Part shown: one piece after another, positions 24,011 to 53,218 of the stretch
Layout: the number at the start of each line of letters is the position of its first letter
Position numbering within the stretch: position 1 is the stretch's first letter
Source: Chamaelirium japonicum
Taxonomy: Eukaryota; Streptophyta; Magnoliopsida; Liliales; Melanthiaceae
Direction: 5' to 3'
DNA length: 64,000 nucleotides
Assembly (NCBI GenBank): GCA_947650365.1
Contig: OX393549.1
Coordinates: forward strand, 20,210,572 to 20,274,571
Made by a program: the position numbers and the translations under genes
Notes under the pieces: generated by a model
Seen by the model: only the letters and a program-made list of their open reading frames with translations
Databases searched by the model: none
What the model was told of the DNA's origin: nothing

Positions 24011-24831
24011 ATTTTTTTTCTTTCTTCCCTTCTCGAGGAACCGGAGGAGCTACGTGCAGATTGGCAGCTCAGCTTCTCTATTCTTTCCTCAAAAGAGTGC
24101 AAATATGTCCTAGTTCAGAGGCTTGACCCAATAGCACGGTATACAACTTTTTAGAAAGAAGAGCTGCAATTCTCAAAAAAAAATTTCTTTTATGTTGTTG
24201 TTTGTGTGCTGCTGTTGCTGCTGCTGCTGCTGCTATTCTCTGGTAGGAAGTCGTTCAACAGTCCATTAAAATTTTTCTGAAATACATCCTTACAAAATAA
24301 ACTTTTTTTTTGTTAGGACAGGTAATGATCATATGATTTAGGGGGTTTTTGACCTTACCCCTCACTTAATTTGGGTAATTAAAAAGTATCTTAATTTTCG
24401 AGTTTTACACCCCCCCCCCCCCCCCCAAAAAAAAAAAACTGTTTTTCCATTGCAAAAGGCCATGTGGATTTAAGGTCACCAAAGTGTAAGACCTGAAAAT
24501 TAAGGTTAGAGGGGGTACTTTTGAATTAACCTATAAGAGAGAGAGAGAGAGCAGGGGGATTAGCCGTTGCTGTAGAGCCACCGACCGTGAGCGGTAGCTA
24601 ACCACTGGCCGTGAGTGGTCACCGATCACACACACACTGGCCGTGAGCGGATCCAATCACACACAAAGAGGCTCTGGTCTGTCATCTGTGGCTATGGGGC
24701 CATTGTTCGTCCGATGTTCGTGGACGATCACACTACGTGACGGCAAGAGTGAGAGCACCAATGAGAGGATTCAGAGGAGTCGAGGACGGTGGGCCTCAAA
24801 CGGTCGAAGAACCGATCATAGTCACCGAGCA

Positions 24832-24907
<76 letters not shown>

Positions 24908-25635
24908 AGGCAAGATTTTTTTCGTGAAGATTTTCTACGTTGACATTTCGCCGTTTCGAGAATGTGCAGTTTTAATGGATAACGAGCAGAATGTTTGCTG
25001 GGCCCTGTATAGAGCCTACAATTGTTTGTTTGGGTTTTGGGCCCAAATACAAGGCAAAAGTCTAAAGATAGGTCGCCCACGGCGCCCATGCTCGGGGCCG
25101 GCCCTGCAAATCATATCTAAAAATCCTAGATTTAGTATTAGTTTTTTGTTCCGATATCCAATTAAAAACGATACGACCTGATTCAAAAGATAATTGGATC
25201 AAATATGGAACTATCATGATCCGATCCGATACATTTACTAAGCTTTTATAACATACCTGATACATCACAATAGGTCTAAAGCCAAATCCAGCCAACTTAT
25301 TTCAACCGTCTGATACCCAATCCAATCATCTTATTTTGACCATCGGGTCTATTGATCGCCAAATCCATTGGCCAGAGCTAACGGATTTGGAGATGCGGCC
25401 AAGGGGGGAATGATTCGCGGAGGACTTGCAAGGAGGGGGAGAAGATGATGGTGTAGATCCTCTTTCGTTGGGTGTCAAGCAAGAGGCAGTGAAAGCCACG
25501 AAGGTTATGGCCCTCAACATTAAGGTAATTGGATGTCATTGGTCTCCTTCAAAGTAGATGTTATTTGTTACTTCCTTGGTGAATTCGTGCTCAATCAAGA
25601 TACTTGGCTGCTGCTCTGAGTGCATGCGTCTCCAG
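24011..25635. other. intergenic DNA downstream of GAUT3
   Basis: It contains the GAUT3 3' region (an AATAAA-like signal at about 24296), a poly-C run near 24411-24426, a probable small inverted-repeat element near 24330-24530, and a (GA)n microsatellite at 24835-24904. I see no gene. Confidence 0.6.
24835..24904. repeat. (GA)n microsatellite
   Basis: About 35 GA units in the GAUT3-LTO1 intergenic stretch. Confidence 0.95.
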
Positions 25636-25825
25636 CACCCGTTGACGTGGCAACACTTGATTGGTTCGAAAGATGGGTCCCACACCTACAAATGCATGGC
25701 AAATTTTTAAAAACCTACCACTTAAAACGCTACGTGTGGATCCCACGAAACAAGCCTTTTCATATTCATTCTTAAAGTTGGCCCCCACCGTCCAAACCAA
25801 TGAAAGGTTGCCACATCAAGGGGTG
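25636..25825. mobile_element. small MITE with 31-bp inverted ends
   Basis: The ends CACCCGTTGACGTGGCAAC and its near-complement (GTTGCCACATCAAGGGGTG on the right) enclose 190 bp. No clear target duplication was found. It lies between the 3' ends of GAUT3 and LTO1. Confidence 0.6.
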
Positions 25826-26519
25826 CCGGTGGTGGTGTTCAGGAGTTCTTCCTCTACCCCCATGTTGTAGAGGTTCCCTTTTCGACTCCCAGTATGGACA
25901 TCATAGAGCCAACTTTTTGCACGTGCGAATCCTGACCGTTGATGTCATGTTCTCGAGATTATAGAATTAATAAATAGCAGCTGCTGCCTCCCCTCGTTTC
26001 GAGCTCGCTCCAGACCCCTTTGGGTCCTTGCTCTAGCGCCCTGTCCTCTGACCGGTCCAGCAAAACACACACACACACATAATTGAGTTCCCTGAGTATC
26101 CTACCATGGTGAAGAATCCCTTACAGCTTCTCAAACATCACCCTTTACTGCAAATTTAACAAAATTAAGACCCATTTGGAAAGATTTATAAAAGCTTTAT
26201 CTTTCATTTCTACATAAAAACAATTTAGAATTCTTATCACCCAGTTCGAAAAAAAAAAAAACTTTCCTACCCTTTTTGTCTAAGTTGACTTCCCTCCTAT
26301 AACAAGAAGATCTGCAAGTCCACTCTTGATTGCTTGACAAGTTGAACAGAATATTACATAAGCTGGGTGCAAGGTGAAATAGCTCTGAGCATCGAGGATC
26401 CTCTGCGTATAATAATCGTATAATAATCGAGGATCCTCAGCGTATAAGGGAAAATATGTCGCCACTAGGGGTACCGTCTGCTAGGGGCAAAATGTATATC
26501 CACGGATTCGCCCTCAAGC

Positions 26520-44089
<17,570 letters not shown>

Positions 44090-44167
44090 GGACGACTCGA
44101 GCCGCTGGAGAAGGCTGCTGCTGCTCTCTCCGATTTGCACGCACTGTCGGGCTTTTTTCTCTGAATC

Positions 44168-44173
44168 TTTATA
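44168..44173 (-). promoter_or_regulatory. TATA box of LTO1
   Basis: The minus strand reads AGTATAAAGA, about 80 bases upstream of the ATG at 44089. It sits within 20 bases of the end of the TIR element that begins at 44191. Confidence 0.55.
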
Positions 44174-44190
44174 CTGCGGTTAAAATAAAA

Positions 44191-45294
44191 GGGAAATTTT
44201 ATTCGTACCCCAAAAATCTGTAATTAGCCCCCGTATCCCTAGCGTTTCTCAATAACTTACTCAACAATCCTTTAATAACAACAATGCCCTTTTTTTTTGT
44301 ACCCCAAACCCCAGAGCCCCTGCTCAGCGTCTTTTGTACCCCCAACCCAACCCAATGTTTGTTTAAACTTAGCCCAAGCCCAACCCGTCGGGTTGGCCGG
44401 GTTGTGCCGGGTGGGTTCGGGTTAACCCGCCCAAAGTTGGGTTGGGTTCGGGTTGGCCCGCCCTAGTTGCAGCTAGGGGTGGCAATGAGTCGTGTCTTGT
44501 CGGATTCGTGTCGTGTCTAGTTTAGTGTCGTGTCCAAAACCCCTAGACCCAGACCCGACCCGTTTAACTAATCGTGTCTAGATCCTAAACCCGTACCCGA
44601 CTCGCTAATAAATAGGTAGACACGATAAGACCCGGTAAGACCCATTTACCACCCGGATCTATTCAGTTGACCCGATTCGACCCAATCCGACTTGACCCGA
44701 CCTGACCCGAAAGACCCACTGGTATTATATATTATAGTATTGGATTGCTAGTAGACCCGACCCGACCTGACCCAACACGACCCGTTGAATACTAAACGGG
44801 TCTTTCCGGGTCTACCGTCTCCAGACCCTAACCCGGACCCGACCCGTTTATTAAACGGGTCTATCGTGTCGACCCGTTTACGACCCAAACCCGTTTAGCC
44901 TTGTCCCAGACCCGCTAATTTCGTGTCGGGTCCTGTCGGGTCGAGGAGAAATAATTCGGGTTGGGCTCGGATTAGCCCGCCCAAATTCGGGTTGGGTTCG
45001 GGTTGGACTCGGGTTGGGTTCAGGTTGGCTCGCCCAACTACATGGGGTTTATTTAAGAGTGGGGTGTATTCAAGAGTGCATATAATTGGGGTATATTTAA
45101 GGGGGTATGTGTTTGATTGGGGTATAATTAAGTTGGGGCAGGCCATTTAACTGGGGTGTATTGAAGGTGGGGTGCAAGGGGGAAGGGTATTTTTGGGATA
45201 GGAATGGGGTATGAAAAAAAAAAATTGGGGTGTGTTCAAGTTTGATGGAAATGGGGGCTAATTACAGATTTATGGGGTATGAATAAAATTTCCC
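44191..45294. mobile_element. TIR element, family GGGAAATTTTATTC, long copy
   Basis: About 42-bp inverted ends, GGGAAATTTTATTCGTACCC on the left and its near-complement on the right. They are flanked by AAATAAAA on both sides (44183-44190 and 45295-45302). The interior contains a segment at about 44470-44940 built from CGTGTCGGGTC and GACCCGACCC phrases, probably an older nested repeat. No transposase is present. Confidence 0.8.
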
Positions 45295-45345
45295 AAATAA
45301 AATGGTCAAATTCGGTATAGGTCCTTAACTATTTTACAATATTAG

Positions 45346-45665
45346 CTGCAGGACATACTAATTTTCTATATTAGCTTAGGTCCTGCCCTCTTCTCCCCCA
45401 CTCCCCCGAGCAGCTCCGGCGGCGGCGACCTTGCGCTCGACCCCATCGAACCCTAGAGCAACTTTGGCGGCGGCGACTGCAGCGGCCAGCAGCTCCGGCG
45501 GCGGCGGCAAAAACGGTAGCGATGAGCAGCAAGGGAGGAGGCGGCGGCGAGGTGGTTCGGTTGAGCTCCCTAGGTCTAGGGTTCATCCCATGACCTATAG
45601 ATTAAGTGGGGGGGGGCAGACGGGAGGGACTTGAGCTATATATCAAAATTAGTTTGTCCTGAAGC
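45346..45665. mobile_element. small TIR element enclosing GC-rich, gene-like DNA
   Basis: The left arm GGACATACTAATTTTC and the right arm AAAATTAGTTTGTCC are inverted repeats of about 45 bp with mismatches. Between them lies DNA rich in GGCGGCGGC, unlike the AT-rich neighbours. It looks like a captured gene fragment (Pack-element style), but no protein family is recognisable. Confidence 0.45.
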
Positions 45666-45723
45666 TAGAAGTCATCTTTCATGAAAGACTTATGTCAAAG
45701 TTTTCCAAATAAAATTATATAAA

Positions 45724-45964
45724 TTAGACTTTGCCACCTGAATTTTAGTATAAAAACACTTTAACCCCCATATAGATTAAAAAAAAAACTACATTTTGCT
45801 CAAGTCCAGTTTTGATCGGATAAAAATTACCAAATGAGGTAATTAAGTAATTGACAAAAGCGGGAAATGTGCTAACATTTCAAACATTAAGGATCAATTT
45901 CGAACAAAATAAATTCAGAGGGGTTAGGTGTTTTTGAGTTAAAGTTTAGGAGGGCAAAGTGTAA
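45724..45964. mobile_element. small MITE with TTAGACTTTGCC ends
   Basis: The left TTAGACTTTGCCACCTGAA and right GAGGGCAAAGTGTAA are inverted arms enclosing 241 bp, with the phrase AAAAACAC inside both arms. No clear duplication was found. Confidence 0.55.
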
Positions 45965-45980
45965 TTTACCCAATAATATT

Positions 45981-46553
45981 GGGAAATTTTATTCATAGCC
46001 CAAAAATCTATAATTAGGCTCCATTTTCAACAAACTTGAACACACCCCCTTTTCTTTTATCATACCCCATTCCTATCCTAAAAATATCCTTCCCCCTTAC
46101 ATCTCAACTTTAATACACCCCAATTAAATGGTCTGTCCCATCTTGATTATGTCAATTAAACACCCACCCTCTTGAATATATCCCAATTATATGTTCTCTT
46201 GAACACACCCCACTCTTAAATACATCCAGTGAGGGTACCGATCTCTCTTCTTTCCCCATTGGTAAAGGGGTTAGATCTCCTATGAAGGAATCTAATCGTG
46301 AGAATTGGGGATTGGATTTGTCGAGTCTCGTTGCCGTTGCTGTTACCGATGACGATGACGCCATATCCATCACCCACTGTTTCCTTCTCAAATAGACATT
46401 CAAAGGGTTCTTTATTGAAGTTAGGTTTTAGTTGGTATGTGGGGTACAAGATAAGGGTATAGTAGGTATTTAAAAAACTCTGAGAAAGTTATAGAGAAAC
46501 GAATGGGAGACGGGAGGTAATTACAGATTTTTGGGGTATGAATAAAATTTCCC
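45981..46553. mobile_element. TIR element, family GGGAAATTTTATTC, short copy
   Basis: Same ends as 44191-45294. The flanks ATAATATT and ATAAAATT match at seven of eight positions. The interior shares phrases with the long copy (CACCCCAATTAAATGG and its relatives). Length 573 bp. Confidence 0.8.
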
Positions 46554-48039
46554 ATAAAATTTCACATAAGATTGAAGATTCCTAAAGCTGGTGTTATTTG
46601 CAACCACAAATCTCCAAGAGCAGCCAGTTGAGACATGCAGTCCAAATTGGAGCCTACTAAGTGGAAAATTGGAGCCTACTAAGTGGGGATGGCCGGACTT
46701 TGAATGGGAAGGGCTAGTAATGGCGATGCACAGGATACTTTCGTCACTAGCACCGACGTTGATAGTCCAATGTCGGTTAGTAGCAACCAACAGAGTGTCC
46801 AATGCGTGTTAGGGTTTCGATGAGAAAGATGGAGGAGAAAGAAGAAAAAAAAGATAGGATGAGTGGGGAGTGGGATGGGACCTATTTTTATTTAACCCTG
46901 AAAAGTCCACAAAACAAATCAAGAGTCCCCACTCGGAGCAAACAATGACCTAATGATAGTTAACAACCTTATCAAAGACGAAAGAGGCCTACGCTCATCT
47001 AAGTCACAACAAAACCTCTAAGCGACGTAACATCAAACATTAAGTAGTCGCTCTAGATTTAAAACCAATCTCTATATTGGGAAACAAATCGAACACTTAG
47101 TGCTCACACTAAATCTCAAGCTTCGTTCATCCTCATGCGTCGGCTTTACAAGTGCAAAAGCATACAAGGCCCTATACAGTTTGCTAAATAAAAGGAAAGC
47201 ACATAGAAGAAATTTTTTACGAGAAAACCCAAATGAAAAAAACCTCGTCGAGCCGAGCTTGGGATCTCATCCAAGTCCACTAGAGCAATATGAGAATCAA
47301 ACAAGGGCCAGAGTCATACCCACGACACGTTCAAACCTATATAATCCCCGACTTCACAATGGTGTTGATGGCGGACTCCCACAACCACGTCCTGGCACCT
47401 AGTACACTCCTCACTTGCCGATATAGATTCTCCTCGTTTGATTTTTCATTGTGAATGTCTCTAGCAATCCAACGTCGCGAACAATCCACACTCAGAAGTC
47501 AAGAACTCTCCTCTTCACTAGGAGAGCGCACCTTCTCGACCATGGTAGCAACCGGGTCACGAGAACCCAATAAAATGGAAAGATACAGGGGTGGAGAGAG
47601 AAAGGACTTCAAACTAGAAGCAATCGATGATGGAGGCTCCTATCCTCTTCAATGAAAATTATTGATCAGATGAATCGATATAAGGATGCATTTCCATTAA
47701 AGATGGATTTAGATATTTGATGAAATCAACCAGTGGTGGCCGGGGGAAGAGTTTTAAACGTCGCTAGTGAGATTCAACCACCACTCGTACATGGCCACGT
47801 TAGTCGGGGCTGAGCGAAATCGAGAAAACCTTCAGGCTGAATAGCATTTCTCGTGTGTAGACTTCTTCTTGCCGATTTTGCTGGATATTCGAACCTAGTA
47901 TCATAGATCGGTGGGGGAATTCTGGATAGTCCTCTACATGGCGGACACTGCATGGAAGGTTGATGTGCGTGGAAGGGTTTCCGGATCCGGATGATAGTTG
48001 GCCACCGACGGAGCATCGATCCTGACTCTCTAGGAATAA
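46554..48039. other. intergenic DNA, no gene recognised
   Basis: Open frames on both strands (for example 47774-48256 on the minus strand) resemble no family I know and lack gene-like codon bias. The stretch is likely decayed repeat DNA. Confidence 0.4.
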
Positions 48040-49016
48040 GAAGAAGCATGCCAAGACTTATTTTGGTTTGAGCTAAGGGTCTGTTTGGTTGGAGGGAGTT
48101 GGAACCGGCGTATTCCAACTCACGCGTGGGGTACAAACGGAATGAGTTGAAACTCCACTTAAAAACCATGGGGTACAAACTCACGCATTTTCTATACAAT
48201 CGAAACCCACGGAGGAGTTGAAACTCATCTGGTTGTTCGCCTCCGTACGGAACCAAACAACCGCTTTATAAAAACACGCAGGAGTTGGAACACGCCGGTT
48301 CCAACTCCCTCCAACCAAACAGACCCTAAGACCCATCCAAAAACGACACGTTTACATTAAACCCTTGTTGACCTGTTTAACCCCTATCAAATGACTAAAA
48401 TTCCTCTTCCATTATCCCCAGTACCAAATGAATTTATACTCTGTTGTCCCAAATTGATACTCGAAAATATGCTACCCGAATTGATACTCCAAAATATGTT
48501 ACAGTGATTATGGAATATAAATTCGGATATTAGAGTATCAATTCGGTTGCTACTCTCAAATCATTGTAGCTGCAGTATATAGCTGCTAAAGAAATCACTG
48601 CATCAAACAAATTTATTCTCTGCTAACCTGAATTTATACTCCATTCGAGTTGCTACATTGAAATCGATGTAGCAACCAAATTTATACTCTGCTATCTTGA
48701 AATTATACTCCATTCGAGCTACTACAGTGAAATTTTTGTAGCAACTAGACTAATACTTTGAAAATAACTACTGCTATAGTAAAATCACTGTACCAGCTAT
48801 AGTATTTTGGGTCTACTATTGAGATTTCACTGTACAACATATGTTGAAGAAAAATAACCGTACAATGGTTTGTTCTCACTGTACATCTACCATAGAGGCA
48901 AAATGGCCATTAAAATAAAAGGAGTGATGGAGGGACTTAATGTTCCACGCAAAAGATAGAGGGCCGGGGTTTATCAAACTACAAGGGTAGTTGGAGGGGC
49001 CTTTGACTAATAACCC
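48040..49016. mobile_element. palindrome-rich TIR element, copy 2, carrying a nested Tourist MITE
   Basis: It shares with 6701-7473 the left phrase ACATTAAACCC...TATCAAATGACTAAAAT, the repeated GAATTTATACTC interior and the right phrase GACTAATAACCC. The left end is interrupted by 48077-48326. The exact left boundary is uncertain. Confidence 0.6.
48077..48326. mobile_element. Tourist-like (PIF/Harbinger) MITE, 250 bp
   Basis: Inverted ends GGGTCTGTTTGGTTGGAGGG are identical for the first 35 bases, then nearly so to about 50. The flanks are TAA on both sides (48074-48076 and 48327-48329), the size expected for this superfamily. Confidence 0.9.
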
Positions 49017-49065
49017 AAAAACAAAAACAAAACCAGAAATAGGGAGAGGGAGAGCGAGAGGTTCC

Positions 49066-49069
<4 letters not shown>

Positions 49070-49114
<45 letters not shown>

Positions 49115-49127
49115 GAGAGAGAGAGCA
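49070..49127. repeat. (GA)n microsatellite
   Basis: GA units with two AAAG interruptions in intergenic DNA. Confidence 0.9.
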
Positions 49128-49494
49128 CAAGCAGTTGAGCAGAGACAGAGGTCCCATTTTTTGTGGCTGCCACATGGCGTACAAATGATACATGCCAGAA
49201 TCATTGGCAAGCATCCGATGTTAGTCATTCCTGAGTGCCTGAAGTGTGGTCCTATTGTAGATAATACCATTGCGGTAGTGAACAGCGATGAGGAGGGCAA
49301 TGAGGTGGAGGAAGTATCTTCAGGTTCTGAGGAATTTCTTCATTTGCAATTACCTTCCTCGAGTGATGTTAAGTCTGACATCATGTCTCAATTGCAGGAG
49401 GAATCCCAAAAATGGAATTACACCCTAGTTCTGGCTAAAGGCTAGTGCTCTTAATCCATTGTAACCCCCCCTCCTCTCTCTCTCTCTCTCTCTC

Positions 49495-49830
49495 TCTAAG
49501 ATTTCCTCTATCCCAAAACCCATGATGAGATAAGGCCCCATTATACATACAAGGATTTTTTCCACCCTTTACTTTACCAAAGTGGGACTAATCCTCCAAC
49601 ACTCCCCCTCACGTGCAGTCCAATCTTTTTATGGTCCTTGTCACGTGAATGATTGATAAATGTGTGGGGACCACACCCGGTTGTTGAGTGATACGATTAA
49701 GCTCTGATACCATGTGAGATTTCCTCTATCCCTAAACCCAGGTGTTCAGATGAGTTCCCATCATACATACAAGGATTGTTTCCACCCTCTACTTTACCGA
49801 AGGGGGACTAATCCCCCCCCCCCTGTAGCA
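49495..49830 (-). mobile_element. TRIM-like miniature LTR element
   Basis: Two related terminal repeats (49495-49601 and 49713-about 49830) share AGATTTCCTCTATCCC, CATACATACAAGGATT and GGGACTAATCC. The 111-bp interior contains only, on the minus strand, a perfect initiator-Met primer site TGGTATCAGAGC (49701-49712) and a polypurine tract GAGGGGGAG (49602-49610). It therefore has the parts needed for reverse transcription and no genes. The left end merges with (CT)n and the right end with a poly-C run. The target duplication was not resolved. Confidence 0.75.
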
Positions 49831-50072
49831 ACGTCGAAGGAGACTGACGCATCACCCAAACGTTGAGGGCCCCTCTCCTGCCCAATCTTCCTGAGCCAAG
49901 GCGGAGGCATTTCTTTTACATATACAAAATCAAAAGGGCTTGTGAGAAGATCATATTAGTGTACCCTTCATGTTTTATATCTTTCTCTTATTCCAAATCT
50001 TTTGATTCTTCTGAATGCATACTTTATTGCACTAGTTTTGGGTATTTTGCATAATATCCTAACTCGGCTTGG

Positions 50073-50289
50073 TTGCCTGTCTCCTCCACTATGGAGCTCT
50101 ATGAGAGGTCTGAACTGCTCGTCTCGTTGTTATACTTGGATTCTCCTCCCCATCCTAAAAGGAAGAAGGTTGATGTTGAGATTTCCCTTTATGTGGCCTC
50201 ACTCAACTCTATAGAGCCCACTGACGAGGGGGTGAAGGGGTCACTATCGACGCCCCTCAACCTAAGGGTCCCTATCAAGATGTTGTTTC
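50073..50289 (+). pseudogene. unrecognised degraded coding segment, left part
   Basis: Just before the insertion at 50290 an open frame ends VTIDAPQPKGPYQDVVS. After skipping the insertion the same frame continues at 52680 as ALKENKIGGG. It resembles a decayed retroelement or gene fragment, but I cannot name the family. Further upstream the frame is broken by a stop. Confidence 0.35.
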
Positions 50290-52664
50290 ATCGATGAATC
50301 CCAAAACCATAGACCCCTTTATATATCAAGAGAATAGGTATATATAAGCTCTACCCCAAAATTTCCATCCAACAGCCCAAAAATAAAGTCCAAACCGTGT
50401 AAGGATTAAACTGCCCGCATTGAAAGAACAAGGCATGTGCATGACTTTTCTGCGCTCGATTTCATCGATCGAGAAAGGACGCGTCAATAATCTCGAGCAT
50501 GCACGATCTCTACAGGTTGTGTGCACGACATCTGGACATGTCGTGCGCACGACCTGGCAAGATTATGCGCATGACCTGATCTAGGAGGCGGGTTTGAATC
50601 GAGCTATCTTCAACAATCTCCACTGTGGCAAGATGTTACAAACCAGACGTCTATTCGTTGTCTCCAATGCACATTGATAGTGACAAAATGATACCCTACC
50701 AGTATCCCGAGCCTGCTTCCTGATGACGCTCCAAACAGCACCCTAACGGTGCCTAACAACCCCCTCCTTAGTGTTCCAAACACTCATCCTAAAAGACACA
50801 CCAAAAAACACCATGTAGGTGCATGTATCCAAACTTGTACCCTACACCATTGACCGGTGTATGTACCCAACTGAATACCAATAACCGATCATTATGCCCG
50901 GTGATCGTCTCTTTTATCCATCCTTCAGTGGCTACATATGAGCTCCACCTCAACTAATGTCGCTCCACCACTAATGGACAAAATGTCTTAAGTCTCCTCC
51001 GACGTCCCAACAAGCTCCACCTTATCAATGGACTTTGTGCCATTGGGGAATCTCGCCAAATCTTCTCCTGCTCAAGGTTGCGAATATATGGCTCGCCTCC
51101 AAATAGGATTCTGAGCCATCCCACAATGCTCAATAATATCCACCTTGGCGAGAGATCATCATCATCAAATAAGCCTTTTATCTCTATCGGGAAAGCAAAA
51201 CTAGTCGCACCTCTACACACTCCACTATGAGTGGTCGGTCACCATCACCAATGACAGACGCATCTATCTCATGCCTGAGGACATGCATCAAGTAGCCAAC
51301 GCTATCACTAGATATGTTCTTTGATATCTACATTACTGAGGACGCTTCACCTGTAGCCATATTTCGTGATAAAATCCGTTGCACCTAATGCCAACACCCA
51401 ACAATGCTAAAAAAATCCCCAACTCATAGGGCCTCCAATAATGATATCCAAAGAAGTCCTCCTAACAAGCTCCACCTCCAAAGGTGATCATGTACGTGCA
51501 AGACTCGGATTGAAAAAAAATCTAATATCTTCTCATATTTTGATATGTACGAACAAATGGTCCCTCCTACTAGTACCTGAGTGCGCCGCCTCTATCGTTA
51601 ACTAGCCACCATCACACCTGAGTTACTGAAATTCCAATTGTGTGAACAAATAACTAGCCACCGCTATCAAGAATACTGAAATCTCGGCAGATCATGAGTT
51701 ATCACCAAGATAACCCTCCATCAGACTCTACATCTGATGAAACATGATAAAACCGAACTCGACCTTGTTGCTGGTTGGAACTTGGAGAAAAAATTATCAA
51801 TTGTGCTCAACTTTTCTTCTGCAATCTTGATTATAGTGCCAATGACCGCTTACACTTCAAAATCGAGATACATCTGAAAAATGATCGCAAATTGCTACCT
51901 CACCTAGCCTAGTAACATCGGACCCACCTGTGTCTTGTTCCACCAAGATCTAACCAAAAAAAAAATCTTTATGTCGTTCTCTCAAACTCCAGTCAATGCC
52001 TCCATGAGTTGTTTTGTAACGACGCTCGGATCAATGCCCGTCGGGACCTCCACCAGCCACATATCACCGACCACGTCGATCCACTCGTCGATGACTAGAA
52101 TAGTCGTTTGTCGGTGACTTCACAACGACATTATGAAGAAACAACTCAATACTCTGATACCAGTTTGTTGAGAAAACTGGCATGCTATTATACTATTTTA
52201 TCACATAGCTGTCAAGATGGAGTCCGACATAGAGAAAGAGAAGAAGCGAATTCGTGGCCCATCACTGTAGATCGTGAAAACATCATATCTCAGTGCATCC
52301 CATACTGTACTGATCCATCGCGACACCAGTTCATAGAAAAATCATGGACAACGAGACACATATTTTACAAAGGTTCACCCCTAAACGGGACTACGTCCTC
52401 TCTTTGGAAACCACCTCCTCCAGGAATCCATTATGAAGAGATACACATGATTATACCTGACGGCACTCAATGCCCTCTAACAAATTCTTACAATATCTCT
52501 CCACCACTAAAGATAATCGTGCAGATCAACGAAAACCAACTTGTCTACAACATACACTAACGGCCCCCCGAAAAACTACCAACAGAGAAGAACAAACAAA
52601 ATATGTTACATGATAGATGGAGAAGAAAGCTCTATCTCTTTGTGCACTCTCTCCCCCACAGATT
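50290..52664 (-). mobile_element. LTR retroelement in permuted R-U5...U3 form with 15-bp flanking repeats
   Basis: On the minus strand, 52664-52166 resembles the later part of an LTR ending TTTTCTCAACA. The primer site TGGTATCAGAGT (52162-52151), a non-coding interior and a polypurine tract GTGGAGAT follow. After that comes the start of an LTR, TGTTGAAGATAGC (from 50615), running to 50290. Neither LTR is complete: the left has only the U3 part, including TATATAAAG about 36 bases before its end, and the right has only the remainder. The insertion is bounded by TCAAGATGTTGTTTC at 50275-50289 and 52665-52679. No pol domains are seen. Confidence 0.6.
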
Positions 52665-52679
52665 TCAAGATGTTGTTTC

Positions 52680-52780
52680 TGCCCTTAAGGAGAATAAAAT
52701 AGGGGGTGGATCTACTGCCATTACCGTTGATACTGTTGTGAGCTCCTCAGCCTCCAAGAAGGATGACCACTCAAGCTAGA
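52680..52780 (+). pseudogene. unrecognised degraded coding segment, right part
   Basis: Continues the frame interrupted at 50289: ALKENKIGGGSTAITVD, VVSSSASKKDDHSS, then stop. Lys- and Ser-rich, with no family recognised. Confidence 0.35.
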
Positions 52781-53218
52781 TTGGTCCTAGTGCTGAAGAC
52801 GAGGCCATCTTTAGCCAAAAACAAGACATTGTTACTGCTGGCTCTCAGACTTTGGTGAGATATTTTTCTGGGACATACTAACTCAGGCTTTGAAGAGACA
52901 GTCCCACGTGGCTAAGTCGGTGCCCATGTTGCTTCTATTAAAGCACCCCCCCCCCCCCCTGGCCACTAAAGGAGGGATCGTTCGGAGCGGTGTGGCTAAA
53001 GTGTTGTTGTACCCCAATTCCAAAGAAGAGAGGAGTTGAGGAAAAGATTTATCGGTCCCCCTCTCCATGAGGGTGGTTAGAAATCCAAGGTTGTAGAGAG
53101 CTCCTCCAACCTTTCTTTCTTAGAGAAGGCCCTCTTCAAGAAGAAGACTGGAACTCTCCATTAAGACAAAATCGAGGTGTCCTCCTTTACCACTAGTGTT
53201 GCTAAGGTCCTCCGAGTT

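Noticed and set aside
47774-48256. 160-codon minus-strand frame
   Set aside because: It runs into the nested Tourist MITE, so it cannot be an ancestral coding region.
49161-49445. 94-codon acidic frame on the plus strand
   Set aside because: No family recognised, no splice or promoter context; it lies between repeats and is likely chance or decayed element DNA.
50954-51220. Minus-strand frame as retroelement pol
   Set aside because: No protease, integrase or RT motif could be found; the element interior appears non-coding.
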